Shown here one piece after another: positions 34,789-45,073 of a stretch of 64,000 bases of DNA. This DNA comes from Mesocentrotus franciscanus (Eukaryota > Echinodermata > Echinoidea > Camarodonta > Strongylocentrotidae): NCBI GenBank assembly GCA_037976565.1, contig CP137675.1:5466364-5530363 (forward strand). The letters are read 5' to 3'. Each line of letters begins with the position of its first letter. The stretch's first letter is position 1. The notes below the pieces were generated by a model that saw nothing but the letters and a program-made list of their open reading frames with translations, was not told where the DNA came from and did not search any database. The translations under genes were made by a program, and so were the position numbers.

Positions 34789-37700
34789 AATGAAATGATA
34801 TAATCCATTCAGAAAATGTCTTAATTACTGATCCCCAAGCTTTGTGGCAGAATGCTGTAAAACCAGACACTTTTGCTACTTTTGCTACTTTTGCAAATAG
34901 TCAACGACAACCATTTCGTTGGCGAGCAAATTTAACAAATTTCCAAAATATTGTGTTGTGATGAATGTGATTTAAGTTCCAAAGCTTAACCATTCACAAA
35001 AATTTGCGAAAGTTTCATGTAAATCTCTGGTTTTACATTATTGGTTTTATTTGGATGAAATTATTGGAATATTGTTTGTCCATACATGTTTATCTTGTAA
35101 TTGTTAATAGTTTTTCTCTTGGTCCTCTGATATGCTACCTTTACCATTATTATTTAAATTTAATTCTCATACATTGATGTCTCTATCATCTCTTACCACA
35201 GTACGATTTCCAGAATGAGAACACCTTTCTAGAATGGCTGAATGGTGTAAGAAGAACCGAATCTGAGAGGGAGGAAAAGAGGAAACAACAACAACTTGGA
35301 GCTCAGGCTGCTGAAGCAGCTTTACAACGAGAAGAAACAGTACGGATGGACCAAAAACAACTAGCAATGAGTTTCCTATGCATAGTAACATGTCACAGGG
35401 TCCTGCACTGCCTCCAGTGGCAGCAACGCTCAGCAATGAGATCCTCCAACCAGTGCCTCTAGCAAACAGTATTTCCAAACCAGCCAATAATAATCAGAAT
35501 GTCAGGACAGATAACTGGGATGACTTTGAGGGCAGGTCACTACCGTCACTTGATCCGTTCGAACTGACTGAGCTACAAACTATAAATGATATGGAGGAGT
35601 TGCGTAGTGTTCTGGCCAATTCTGCACCGTTGGCCTCAACGGCTGTCCATAACAACCAACTCCAACAGTCCAGCCCTCCTCCCATGGATGTTGACATGGA
35701 GGAGATAGCATCTTCTTTGACTGATGCCACAGATTTACCCGCATCAGAGGAGAACAATCAAGTACAAATGGGGATAAATCTCAATCAAGTTTCCTTCAAA
35801 CCAGAAAAACGAAGTCCTCCTGAACAGGAAAGTAAACCTGCTGCAGTACCTCCAGCTTACCGACCCACAGATCAAGCTGTTCCTCCCCTCCCTAAAAGAA
35901 CTTTACAAAGTACTTCTATTTCCTTAGTTCAACCACCTCTGAGGAATGATCCATTTGCATCACATAGTCCCCTTCCTCCCATAGGCCCTTCGAGAGAGAA
36001 CTCTGAATCCAGTCTAATGTCCTCTAGTTCTGGAGGCGTTGGACCCAATCCCCCTGATCAAGGTAGATGGTCACCTCCACCTAGCTACTCATCTGTTGAC
36101 TACACAGCAGTGTCATCAGGGAGTTCTTCTAATGCTATTGATCGTCCTCCAAATTACCCCATGGTGAGTAGAGATCATCTTTAATCCATATGTACCCTAT
36201 AGTTTGGTAAATAAATAACGTTTGCACCTTGATAACCCTCTGATAAGTTTTTGAATAACGTTTAATTCTTGAAAAATTAAAAGATACCTCTCACTCTACC
36301 ATAACTAATTTTACATTAACTCATGGGATGTAAATGTACATGTCTGTTTAATAATCATAAAAGGATATTCCAAAATTGAGAAGGTTTATGTTACATCCCC
36401 CCTAAAGAGAAGACAAATTAAAGGTTACACACAGCCTACATGTTTTTTTTTCTTCTTCTTTTCTTAGGGGGCAGGCAGTCAGTCTTCTATTGATCAGTGT
36501 CAGCAGCTTTAAGAGACAGAAAAGCATGCATTTTAAGAGTTAATACACAAGCGGGTGCAATAATGCTAATGTATTTCTACATGTATTTTTACATACATGT
36601 ACAGGGTACATACTTTTAAATACTACCCCCAACCTACAATGTAACTGTTGCAGTGTTTTGCATGCTGCTTGTGTTATAACCCTTCAAACCTTCTAAACAA
36701 TGTTATAATTATACCTCCTTTTGATTTTTAGCTTTTAAACCTTTTTATGAATATCGCTTTTAGTTATTAATGACAAATAGTCTTGCTTTATATTCAACCT
36801 TTCCAATTTTTCTACAGAAAAAGTTTGTTTTTGTTGTTTGTTAGTTTGCTGTATTCAACTTTCTTGTCTCATTTCAACACTAAGCTGTAATTTCTTTGCT
36901 CTATCTTTTATGCACATGGACATCTTTAGAAAGCTTTAAAAACACTCTAAGTACAAAAATGTATTCTTCTGATTTAAATGTATCTACATGTAGATGTATA
37001 TACTTTTCATTGTACTTGCATAATATATACATTTAAATACGTACACTATACTAGTAATTGATAAAAACAACTCTGTAGACATGTACATGTAATTCTTCTT
37101 ACTAGAATCATAAATAATGTACATGTAAAGCAGTTAAGCAGTTTCTGAATAGCACTATTTGCCTACTCCATGGCTCCTATCACCTAAATTCATAATCATT
37201 AGTTGATTAGACAAAACAATCTAAAATGTACATGACAGAGTTCATAATGCCGGTATACATTTATGTAATGAGCATCCATAATTTCCACACTTTTGCAGAA
37301 GCAATTAAATGTACATGTACTTTAGGCCTAATGAACGCATTAGGGGCCAACATGTTACAAGCATGACGTTTCCACCCCAAGAAATGAATACAGACAGGGT
37401 TTATGAAATATACAGCTGTTAAATATGTGAGTCATATCTATTAGAAAAAAATGCTTGTAGTACACTCAAGTTGAGACCTTGTATCTAATATCAAATCATA
37501 ATTGGTGAAGGAAAAGTGTTGATGGCTCCAAAATGTTCTTGGCTCAAGGCCAAAAATGTACTTGTCTTTTTTTGTATCTAGTGTGTTCAGTATCTGCTAA
37601 TCATATGTGAGGCTGATATTTTAAAAACATCTGGAAGGAAACCTAGTTATTACATTATACTTGTAGCTGTATAGGGACTCGACTGGGATTTACATGAATG

Positions 37701-40700
37701 TGAGAGTACACATGCACATGTATGTATGTAAATGCTCACCATTTTATATAGCTTTTCACATACCAGTAGATTTGCGTGAACTTGTAAAATGAAGGAAGGA
37801 TAATAGCAAATAAGCAAAGACAGTCATTTTATAGACTTGAGTTTCCTGGACACACCCCCTCTTCTGTACAAACATTATATATATTACAGCAATATAATAT
37901 ATTCCCATCGCCATTGATTGTTTAGAATTATATGTAAAAAAACATAGGAATAAATGATAAGATGATAAGTATGAGGAAGAACAATTAAATTAAAAGGGGA
38001 AGAGAGATGGACAGAAAAAGGTGATGAAGGGGTGAACATGTAATGACACGAAAGAATAAATTATGAAGAGATAGAAAAAGGTGATGAGGGGGGTGTACAT
38101 GTAATGACACAAACGAATAAATTATGAAGAGATAGAAATATGTTTAAATAACAAGATCACAGTTAAGAGTTAAAGTAGAAAGGGAGAAGAAATGTTCTGC
38201 TGAGAACATGAAAGGAGTTGCATGTTACTCTGTAACGGTATTAAGGGAGTGGGTAATATTGTTAAGATGAGAGAAAATGGTGCTAAGGTAGTGACCTCAA
38301 TGCTAGATGTGAAATTAAAGATAATCTGAAAGTTTGAGTGAAAACAGACCATTATCAATGATAAAAATTGGGAAAAACTGATCTGATCGATTCCTTAATT
38401 CTCCCAACTATATCATTATAATTCAATGAAAATTTAGGTGATGTGTCACAAAGCAATGAATTGGCTCTACATGTATATACCATTCCAAACATTTAAGTGT
38501 TGAAAGATTTTTAAAATCCTGTGTTATGTCTTATTTTCATGGAAAAGCGGTCGGAAAATTAAAAAAGGGTTGGGAGAATTTACTGTTAGAGGGTGTCGCA
38601 CAGTGTTGCCTTCAAAGAAAACCATAAATATCTTTGTGGTTTGAGAATTTTTCAGGATTTTTTGCATGTTAGAGGGTTAGTACAGTAGAAGGAATATAAT
38701 AAGTAACATTTCATACAAAAATGAGGCAGTTTTTTCATCAACCTTCCACAATGTTACCGGTTCACTTTAATGGCAACACACTTCTGGATCTAAGATGAAT
38801 TACAACTCTTCTATGAGCGATGGGAATTGAGGGAAACAAGTTAAGTCATGGTGTCTACATGTATGGATACATTAGAACCTCTTCATGAAGTTGATTTTGA
38901 ATTGAAAGACAATATCATGATGAGATACTCTTCAAAAGTCCTTGTATCACATCAGATTTCATACGAGATGCAGTAGATAACATTCTTTCATGTCCTTCAT
39001 AGAATGGAATCCAGAAGGCACTCCTTCCTACAAGCAGCCCTCTGTTATATCAGAACTTCACTTTATATCAATTGTATTTCGCGCAGGGTCTCACGTGTAT
39101 GTATCAGGCCTGTTCAACTGTTATTTTAAGGGAAATGCTAGAAGCACTTCCTGTTGTCACCCTATAATTAAAATAGCAGCTGTAGAGCATGTTTCTAGGA
39201 CTTACAAAATAATAGATAATGTAACACAATATGTTAAGCATAGTATTGTTATACTGCACACATGTTCAAAGTGCATGTAAAGCTTTAGCTCTAATACATG
39301 TGCATGTACATCTATGTTACCCCAGTCCCCAGGCTTTATGAGCATAATCTTCTATTTGTTTAGAGGTAGCACCAGTCACTTTTGAACCTTTTCCAATCAA
39401 AAAGTGTAGATGACATTTCACATTTTGAGTGCTGTGCCAATTGAGAAATGAAATCATTTATCAGCCAAAATTATACAGAATTGTACTGATATATATTTGC
39501 AGTCATGTTAAAAACCTTACTTGTTTTCCAGTATTCCTTTTACCATTTGTGTTGGAAGCAAACCTTTATAAATGCAATCACATGTACAGGAGTGTCATGT
39601 CAATTTTCATATACAGTTACAATGATGTTTGGCAATTATACTCCCAGAATATGAGTGGGGAGAATCTTTTGCAAAATCTCTAAAACTCTCAGATCAAATA
39701 TTTTGGAAAGTTCTATTCATGGAGACAGATATTTTAAACATAGAAGCCTATTTACCTACAGTGAATATAGAACATTGGTTGTCCTGAAATAGCAAAATAT
39801 CATATTATTTTAGCCTCAATGCATACAGTACTGTAGTCACATGTATGATGTACATGTATACTAATGTACATATGCTCCTGTATATGTGCATGCATTTACC
39901 TTACAGTACAGGTAAACAGTGTTACTGTGCCTCAAATTTTGATAGGCAATGTTGATCTTTCTTCTTCTGTGACACTGTAAATATTAACCTTTGTCATCAT
40001 GAACAATGAAAAGTAGATATGTCCCTTTTTTAAATACACAGGCCACAGGGAATCGAGGGAAATGTTTATATGTGGGTACAATGGGCAAATGTCTATTTTT
40101 GTTATTTTGTCCAACTACAAGGGACCAATATAAAACTTGCTTGTCGCCAATATCGTCAAAATTGTTGCCTGGAAGGGGTGGTGTTTGAGCTTATAAATAC
40201 TTCTTACTTCTGTCCACAAACAACATTTTTGCTTGATTTGAAAAAAATAAATATAATTTCAATGTCCTAAATATACCTCTTTCATCTATATTGTTCTATT
40301 ATTGTTTTTCACCACACTTTTGCATTTCTAAACTTTGGTTCAAACCTGTGATTGCAGTGGCATTTTCTAACTTTTTATCTCCTTCTAGGATGAACTAGAA
40401 GCTAATTTCTCTCCAGTGGTGAGTTGTTGTGTTTGTGTGTAACTGACTGTTTTGTTATACTTGAAAATCTATTTTTAATCTTAATTCTTACAATATGTGG
40501 ATATAATGTAGACTATACTCATCTTTATTTGAGCATGTCCAGCCAGGTATTTTGTCCCATTTATTACTAACATAACTATGTTAAGTATAAGAAAAATGAC
40601 CAAATACTGTGGACTTGCCTATTTGCATGTTTTTACACCAAATTGGAGTTGTGTTTCACACATGCACACTTACATGTATACTAGCTCATTTAATATTTTC

Positions 40701-43190
40701 ACCACAAATATTGACAACTGCATTCAAGATGAGTATATGATGTACATGTATTTTTTTCTTTAACCACAAGACAATCCCGCCTTGGGTGATTAATTATTAT
40801 ATGTTTCATATGTGCAGACTAGGAATGGGCTGTTTTTTTAAACATAACAAATGCAATTTTATACAACCACTTCTGAACCATGACTTGTTCTGGTGTTCAA
40901 AATATTATTGTTTCATAGTTGCTATTCCTAAGAATATTTCAGAAGGCTACAAAGCTTTATACTTACCATCAATGTGCTTATAATATAAAATGCCTTGTAA
41001 CTCTTAAATTGCAAGGTATCCTAAGAATGCAGCACCTCTTTTAAATCTTCAAGTAGGCCCCGCTTACAAAAAAAATAATTCTTCACATTGAGGTCATATC
41101 AGAAAAATTGTATGTAAAAGTACCAAAATTTGTGTGATCATAACAAAATGTACTTTGGGAATGACTAGCTGACATAAAAAAATGTGAATGTGCTTGCTGA
41201 CAATTTGAATAAATATTGTGGCAACTTTGGCCCAGCCCCCATGCACTGCAAATCAGTGATTTCAAATTAAGAATTTCTGAGGATTACTACAGGACATACA
41301 TTGAAAATCAGTGTGTTCACTAATCTTTGCATATTTTCTTCACTTCATGTATGCAGAATCTGAGTCATTACTCCCCGTTACCACCGGCATCCCGCCATCT
41401 AAGCACCATCAGCACTGAGTCTCAGGACCCGACGTATGAAGCAATGAACGTTGAGGAGAAGAACTTTGTGAATACTATCGTCAGCATGGGATTCCCTAAG
41501 GGAAGGACAGCTAGAGCTGTCAAGAACATTGGCAGTGATGACAGACAGGTAGGGTGTACAATGTGGTTAATGAAAGTTGTGAACACAGAGCAGTTCTAAG
41601 AGATTATCATTGAAAAAGGCCTTCCCTATTAGAAGGACGGCAAGAGCTGTCAAGAACATCAGCAATGATGACACACAGAGGCATGTTTGTTGATAGAATT
41701 AGTGAACATGAAGGAGTTCTAAGAATTTCCTGAATTTTACTGTTAACATGCATGAGCTGTCAAGAACATAGGCAGCTATGACGGACAGGTATGTCGATAA
41801 AATCAGTGAACATACAGGAGTTCTAAGAATTTTGTCAGTGCCATCATTGGCATGGGATTTTTCAAGGGCAAACCATCTTGGCTGTCAAAAACCCTTCAAA
41901 GTGAAGACAGAAAGTAGTTTGATAGAAGTTTTTAATATTATGGAAGAAAAAAATAACAACTATGAACACTATATCATGGTAGAAATGTCACCTGAAAAAA
42001 AAAATCCTCTTCAAATGCCCTTGTATTTAGAATATAATGAGCAATAGCTGAAAAGTTTGGATGAAATTTTCATGCCACCATAAGTGTGTAGTCCCATTTA
42101 CCCTTTACATTCTGCAGTGCATGTGATTTTTAGCATGATCGATTGAGTCAATTTCTTTTCAGTTTGATTATTTCAAAAACTCACAGTCTACATCAATGTA
42201 CTCTATAATCAACTTTCCCAATTACATGCAGACAGTTTCTTTCATAATGTAATTAAGTGACCAGTGCTGATCTTTATCTTTTATTTATGACAGTTTTTTT
42301 CAAAACTTTTTCATCCCATTCTTTGTTACAGGTGGTGGATCTTCTATGTGCAGTTGATTCTCTATGTGGGCAAGGATTTCCAGAAGAGAAAGTGGAGGTT
42401 GCTCTCAGCTTACAAGATAACAATCAAGATAAGGTATGCATTGAATGCAGGCCACAACACACTTGACGGTTGTATGACACATGTTCTGATGACAATTACT
42501 CCATGTTCAATATCCTACCTTAACCAAATTCTTGATGTCCATGATGGACCCAACACTAGACCTTACCCTAACCCTAATCCTAAACCTAACATAAACCGAA
42601 TTGCAACCCTAACCCTGACTCTATTTCTTTGATGATGTAAGCCCAGGAGCAGTAGTTGCCAGAGCATATATTTACAGTAGTTTATTATGTAAGAACATAA
42701 GATGTTCCAAGATACACAAAAGTTTGTTATGTAAGAACATAAAATGTTCCAAGATACACAACAGTTTGTTATGTAAGAACATAAAATGTTCCAAGATACA
42801 CAACACTTTGTTATGTAAGATCACGCTTAAGAAATGTTGGAATGTGATTCACATTTGAGACATTCCAGAAAATTCAGCGACTTGTAGCATTCAAGAGTTA
42901 TTTAGTGACATGTACATCTGGATTCGGAGAGTACCATATTTGCCTATTTTTATTGTTTTGATGTCAACAAAGTAAACTTTCTGTTGTGCAAGGGCGTCAG
43001 ATTTATGTTATCTTTTATCACTCATCTTTCCATCTTTCACTTTGCATACTTACAATTGCTATAGGCTCAAGCCTTCTTGAAGCTGTGGCAGAGGTTTGAG
43101 GAACTTGGCTTCCAGTGTGAGGACATCAAGAGGGAGCTGATTCTCCATGGCAACGATGAGGAGAAGGTTCTTGATACGCTGACCCGATGA
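32209..43190 (+). CDS. UBAP1: Ubiquitin-associated protein 1 (ESCRT-I subunit), 7 exons, about 523 aa, with an apparent frameshift
   Basis: UBAP1 is an ESCRT-I subunit that links ubiquitinated membrane cargo to endosomal sorting. Exons are 32209-32248, 34622-34740, 35202-36163, 40389-40418, 41357-41548, 42332-42433 and 43065-43190. The N-terminus (VELRLSDKFKPTNKV) matches the UMA domain that binds VPS37/MVB12-type partners. The middle has the family motif DNWDDFEG...LDPFEL. The last three exons encode the overlapping UBA solenoid (MGFPKGRTARAVK; GFPEEKVEVALSLQ; LGFQCEDIKRELILHGND). Human UBAP1 is 502 aa. Within exon 3 the frame changes near 35375; one missing C would restore it (see exon 3). 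The introns carry two copies of a TTAA-flanked MITE. Confidence 0.92.
32711..32960 (-). mobile_element. Possible Penelope-like element fragment
   Basis: Minus strand carries CTGACGA, an 18-base spacer, and GAAACGTC, translated as PDEVLQRRTKRQDLL; this pairing is common at the ends of Penelope-like retroelements. No reverse transcriptase or GIY-YIG domain is nearby. Confidence 0.35.
32995..33465 (+). repeat. 126-bp GC-rich minisatellite with CCAAT boxes (UBAP1 intron 1)
   Basis: AATTATGCACAAGGCC recurs at 33086, 33205 and 33331 (one unit shortened by 7 bases). Each full unit carries GACCAATCAGC and CAACCAATCAAC. Because 126 is divisible by three a frame stays open through it, but the product is a pure repeat and is not called as a gene. 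Confidence 0.88.
34056..34537 (+). mobile_element. TTAA MITE family A, copy 3 (UBAP1 intron 1)
   Basis: Bounded by TTAA at 34052-34055 and 34538-34541. It is colinear with copies 2 and 4 but has an internal deletion after GGTTGGGAGAA. It ends only about 80 bases before UBAP1 exon 2. Confidence 0.87.
34622..34740 (+). CDS. UBAP1: UBAP1 exon 2 (UMA domain)
   Basis: Encodes residues 14-53, including DKFKPTNKVTLPLQY, the conserved start of the UMA domain. Acceptor TTCTTACAG; donor GAG|GTAAAC, followed at once by a (GA)n microsatellite. A MITE copy ends about 80 bases upstream. Confidence 0.9.
34751..34784 (+). repeat. (GA)n microsatellite beside UBAP1 exon 2 donor
   Basis: A clean (AG)n run starts ten bases after the exon 2 donor. 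Confidence 0.95.
35202..36163 (+). CDS. UBAP1: UBAP1 exon 3, large linker exon containing a frame change
   Basis: The first part reads YDFQNENTFLEWLNGVRR and an acidic/Gln helix through QLAMSF in one frame. From 35375 on, the family-like sequence (PMHSNMSQGPALPP...) reads in another frame and stays open to the donor CCCATG|GTGAGT. The first frame stops near 35460, and the second is closed upstream by a TGA at 35312. The join falls at TTTCC (35372-35376), and one extra C there would give a single frame of 321 codons. The human protein has MSF followed by a Pro-rich segment at this point, supporting a one-base deletion or base-calling error. A 59-nt intron (35340-35398, GT/AG) would also keep frame but is unusually short. 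Confidence 0.85.
36468..36512 (+). CDS. Possible alternative last exon of UBAP1
   Basis: A strong polypyrimidine tract and acceptor (TTTCTTAG|GGGGCAGG) open an exon in the correct phase for the exon 3 donor. It would add GAGSQSSIDQCQQL and then TAA at 36510. Such a transcript would keep the UMA part and lose every UBA. No donor is seen inside it and no clear poly(A) signal nearby, so it may be chance. Confidence 0.25.
   Translation, partial: GAGSQSSIDQCQQL
36600..38240. other. UBAP1 intron 3, left half
   Basis: Many TACATGTA motifs; an imperfect 65-base duplication at about 38000-38135. No exon signal beyond those listed. Confidence 0.5.
38245..38766 (+). mobile_element. TTAA MITE family A, copy 4 (UBAP1 intron 3)
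   Basis: Bounded by TTAA at 38241-38244 and 38767-38770; 522 bp, colinear with copy 2. All four copies in the window share the same orientation. Confidence 0.87.
40389..40418 (+). CDS. UBAP1: UBAP1 exon 4 (30-nt microexon)
   Basis: Encodes DELEANFSPV, exactly ten codons in phase 0. Acceptor TTCTAG|GAT; donor CCAGTG|GTGAGT. Skipping it would not disturb the frame, so it could be alternatively used. Confidence 0.72.
41357..41548 (+). CDS. UBAP1: UBAP1 exon 5 (first UBA)
   Basis: Encodes 64 residues: a Ser/Pro linker, then EKNFVNTIVSMGFPKGRTARAVK with the MGF ubiquitin-binding loop. Acceptor ATGCAG|AAT; donor AGACAG|GTAGGG. Confidence 0.93.
41620..41910 (+). pseudogene. Decayed tandem copies of UBAP1 exon 5
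   Basis: Directly after exon 5 the string GCTGTCAAGAACAT recurs around 41647 and 41757, and a weaker form (GCTGTCAAAAACCC) around 41881. These sit 110-130 bases apart, continuing from 41517 in the real exon. Flanks such as AGGAGTTCTAAGAAT repeat too, and the 41830-41885 copy keeps degraded bases for the IVSMGFPKG segment. The copies carry in-frame damage and no good acceptors, so they read as old tandem duplications of exon plus intron edge, now non-coding. Confidence 0.75.
42332..42433 (+). CDS. UBAP1: UBAP1 exon 6 (middle UBA)
   Basis: 34 codons, phase 0. Encodes VVDLLCAVDSLCGQGFPEEK and VEVALSLQDNNQDK, the central helices of the overlapping UBA solenoid. Donor GATAAG|GTATGC. Confidence 0.93.
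42561..42618 (+). repeat. Degenerate telomere-like (CCCTAA)n stretch
   Basis: ACCCTAACCCTAATCC then AACCCTAACCCTGAC: short and imperfect copies of the animal telomere hexamer, in UBAP1 intron 6. Confidence 0.65.
42677..42818 (+). repeat. 54-bp tandem repeat, about 2.7 copies (UBAP1 intron 6)
   Basis: GTTATGTAAGAACATAAAAT then GTTCCAAGATACACAACA repeats with one or two differences per copy. Confidence 0.9.
43065..43190 (+). CDS. UBAP1: UBAP1 exon 7 (terminal UBA)
   Basis: 41 codons and TGA. Encodes FLKLWQRFEELGFQCEDIK and RELILHGNDEEKVLDTLTR, the C-terminal UBA. A CAT/TCA trinucleotide run begins just after the stop. Confidence 0.94.
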   Translation, partial: AQAFLKLWQRFEELGFQCEDIKRELILHGNDEEKVLDTLTR

Positions 43191-43521
43191 CATCATCATA
43201 ATCATCATCATCGTCGTCATCATTGTCATCATCGACATCATCATCAGTCATCCTATCAATTTATACAAAGTAGTAACTGGCACAGCTGATGTGAAGTAGT
43301 CAATGAGTAAACAAATAATTTGTCAACCTGTAGTGGCATTACTGTGTTACATGTATGCTGGCTTTCAGTAGGGATTAGTGTATCCTTGGTCAAACTGAGT
43401 TAACAAATTTTACTATAAATCAACACAAGCTACTTACAATATATGTTTGCAACATGCATCGCCATTTCATTTTCACAGGTTGTTAATTTGCAACCCTATG
43501 ACAACAAGTGAAATTCGCGAA

Positions 43522-43527
43522 AATAAA
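43522..43527 (+). terminator. Possible polyadenylation signal of UBAP1
   Basis: AATAAA about 330 bases past the UBAP1 stop. Other candidates lie further downstream, for example near 45735, so use is unproven. Confidence 0.3.
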
Positions 43528-43958
43528 AACCTTGCAAACATAATGGCTCGATATACATGTACAATAGTAATAATACATTTTTTTTTTAAATGCTATAATT
43601 CAGTATTTGTGGTCTGATGCAAGTTTTCAAATCATCTGAAGTTTTTCTGTATAAATAGTTATGTGATAAATTCCAAAATCCTTTGATTGTAGAAGCCTTG
43701 AGCATGTTATCATTTGCTCTATGCGTTGTCTCTCAATGGCCAAAGTCAAAGTGGGAGGGGGTTTATTTGGTGCTCCTAGAAGGTGGAGAACCCATATATT
43801 GCAGGAGCAAGTCAACAGTGTATATTGAAATGCAGAATGGAATTTTGAAGGGCATTCTTTTGTTTTGTGGGCACTTCTGTCATACTATTTTCAAAACTTC
43901 ACAAAATGAAAAATTTGAATGTTCATCGGTGCAGCTAATAGTGAAGGCACCTTGTAAC

Positions 43959-45065
43959 CAGCGCTCAAAATACACGGGGGCGATGGGCGATTCGCCCCCG
44001 TGAGCTACATAATCGCCTCCGTCAGAGTGCTCACGGTGGCGATTGCAAAATTAAAAATCATAGAATAAAATTAAAATTATAGAATAAAGTTGATCTTTTC
44101 TGTCATATTTAACTTTCACACAATATTGAGTTTCAACTTAATATGTATTTCAATCCTTAAACCAATGAAATGGAACTGTGGAAGTTAGATTAGCGTGCCA
44201 GATTTCTCGCTCATATTTTTCGGTGTCTAGAAGCTGCCATATTGTAAACAAATTTGCGCTTATTCGCCGCAAGAGGGCGCTATATTTCCCATCTCCACAG
44301 ATTCTCTATGACTGTATTACCGATACAAACAACGGAAGCTCGCAGTGCAGTGCGACCATCAGCAGCGGCTATACCGTGCCGTGGTAGTACCGGCCGGTGT
44401 GCACGCTGCCGCCACATATCTGCTGGAGCTAGAGGCGATCGCGCAAGGACCGAAACATGGAGAAGTTTTTCGTTGTGAAAAGCGTGAATCCTCTGAAATC
44501 TGGTGATTCCAAAAGACCAGCAAATAATGAACCTCGACCAGTAAATCAATATAGAGAAGGAGAGGAAGACCAAAGATCTTGTGGAAGGATATAGTAAAGA
44601 CTAAAGCAAAAATGTATTATAAGGTTGCTTTGAATGATAAGGCCCAATAAGGGGGAATGTGCAGAACAGGAAGAAACGAGAGAATGTCATCCCCTCTTTA
44701 AAACTGTTACTTGATTTAAAAGACATTATCATGCACTGCTCTTTATGATCTCCATTGTGTTAGAAGATGCCAGAAAACATCACTTACGGGGGTTCACGTA
44801 AATAGCAACACAAAAATCACCTCACCGCTATGCGGCTCGTGGACGATGCTCCGCAGCGTCTTTGGGTCGAACCCCCTTAGCAAAAAGCTAGATCCGCCCC
44901 TGATAATGATGAAATAGCAAAGAGTACCATGGGTACCAATTCAATTGAAATTTGTATTAAAAAAAGAGCCCCCGTCAGTACTGAAATAGCCCCCGTGAGA
45001 AGGCTCACAGGGGCTCTTTTTTTTTGGAAGAGCCCCCGTGGACAAAAAATTAATTTTGAGCCCTG
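43959..45065 (+). mobile_element. hAT-type DNA transposon remnant, 1,107 bp
   Basis: A perfect 8-bp target duplication, CTTGTAAC, flanks it (43951-43958 and 45066-45073). The termini are CAGCGCTCAAAAT and, inverted, CAGGGCTCAAAAT: the 8-bp duplication plus CAGNG start expected of hAT. Subterminal blocks repeat GAGCCCCCGTG in both orientations. A short frame from ATG at 44457 (MEKFFVVKSVNPLKSGDSK...) may be the start of a former transposase; nothing else of the enzyme remains. Confidence 0.85.
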
Positions 45066-45073
45066 CTTGTAAC

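Noticed and set aside
42561..42618. Real telomere or chromosome end
   Set aside because: The hexamers are few and imperfect and lie inside a UBAP1 intron with exons on both sides.
44457..44600. Independent small gene starting MEKFFVVKSV
   Set aside because: It lies wholly inside the hAT element and stops after about 45 codons, so it is better read as transposase debris.
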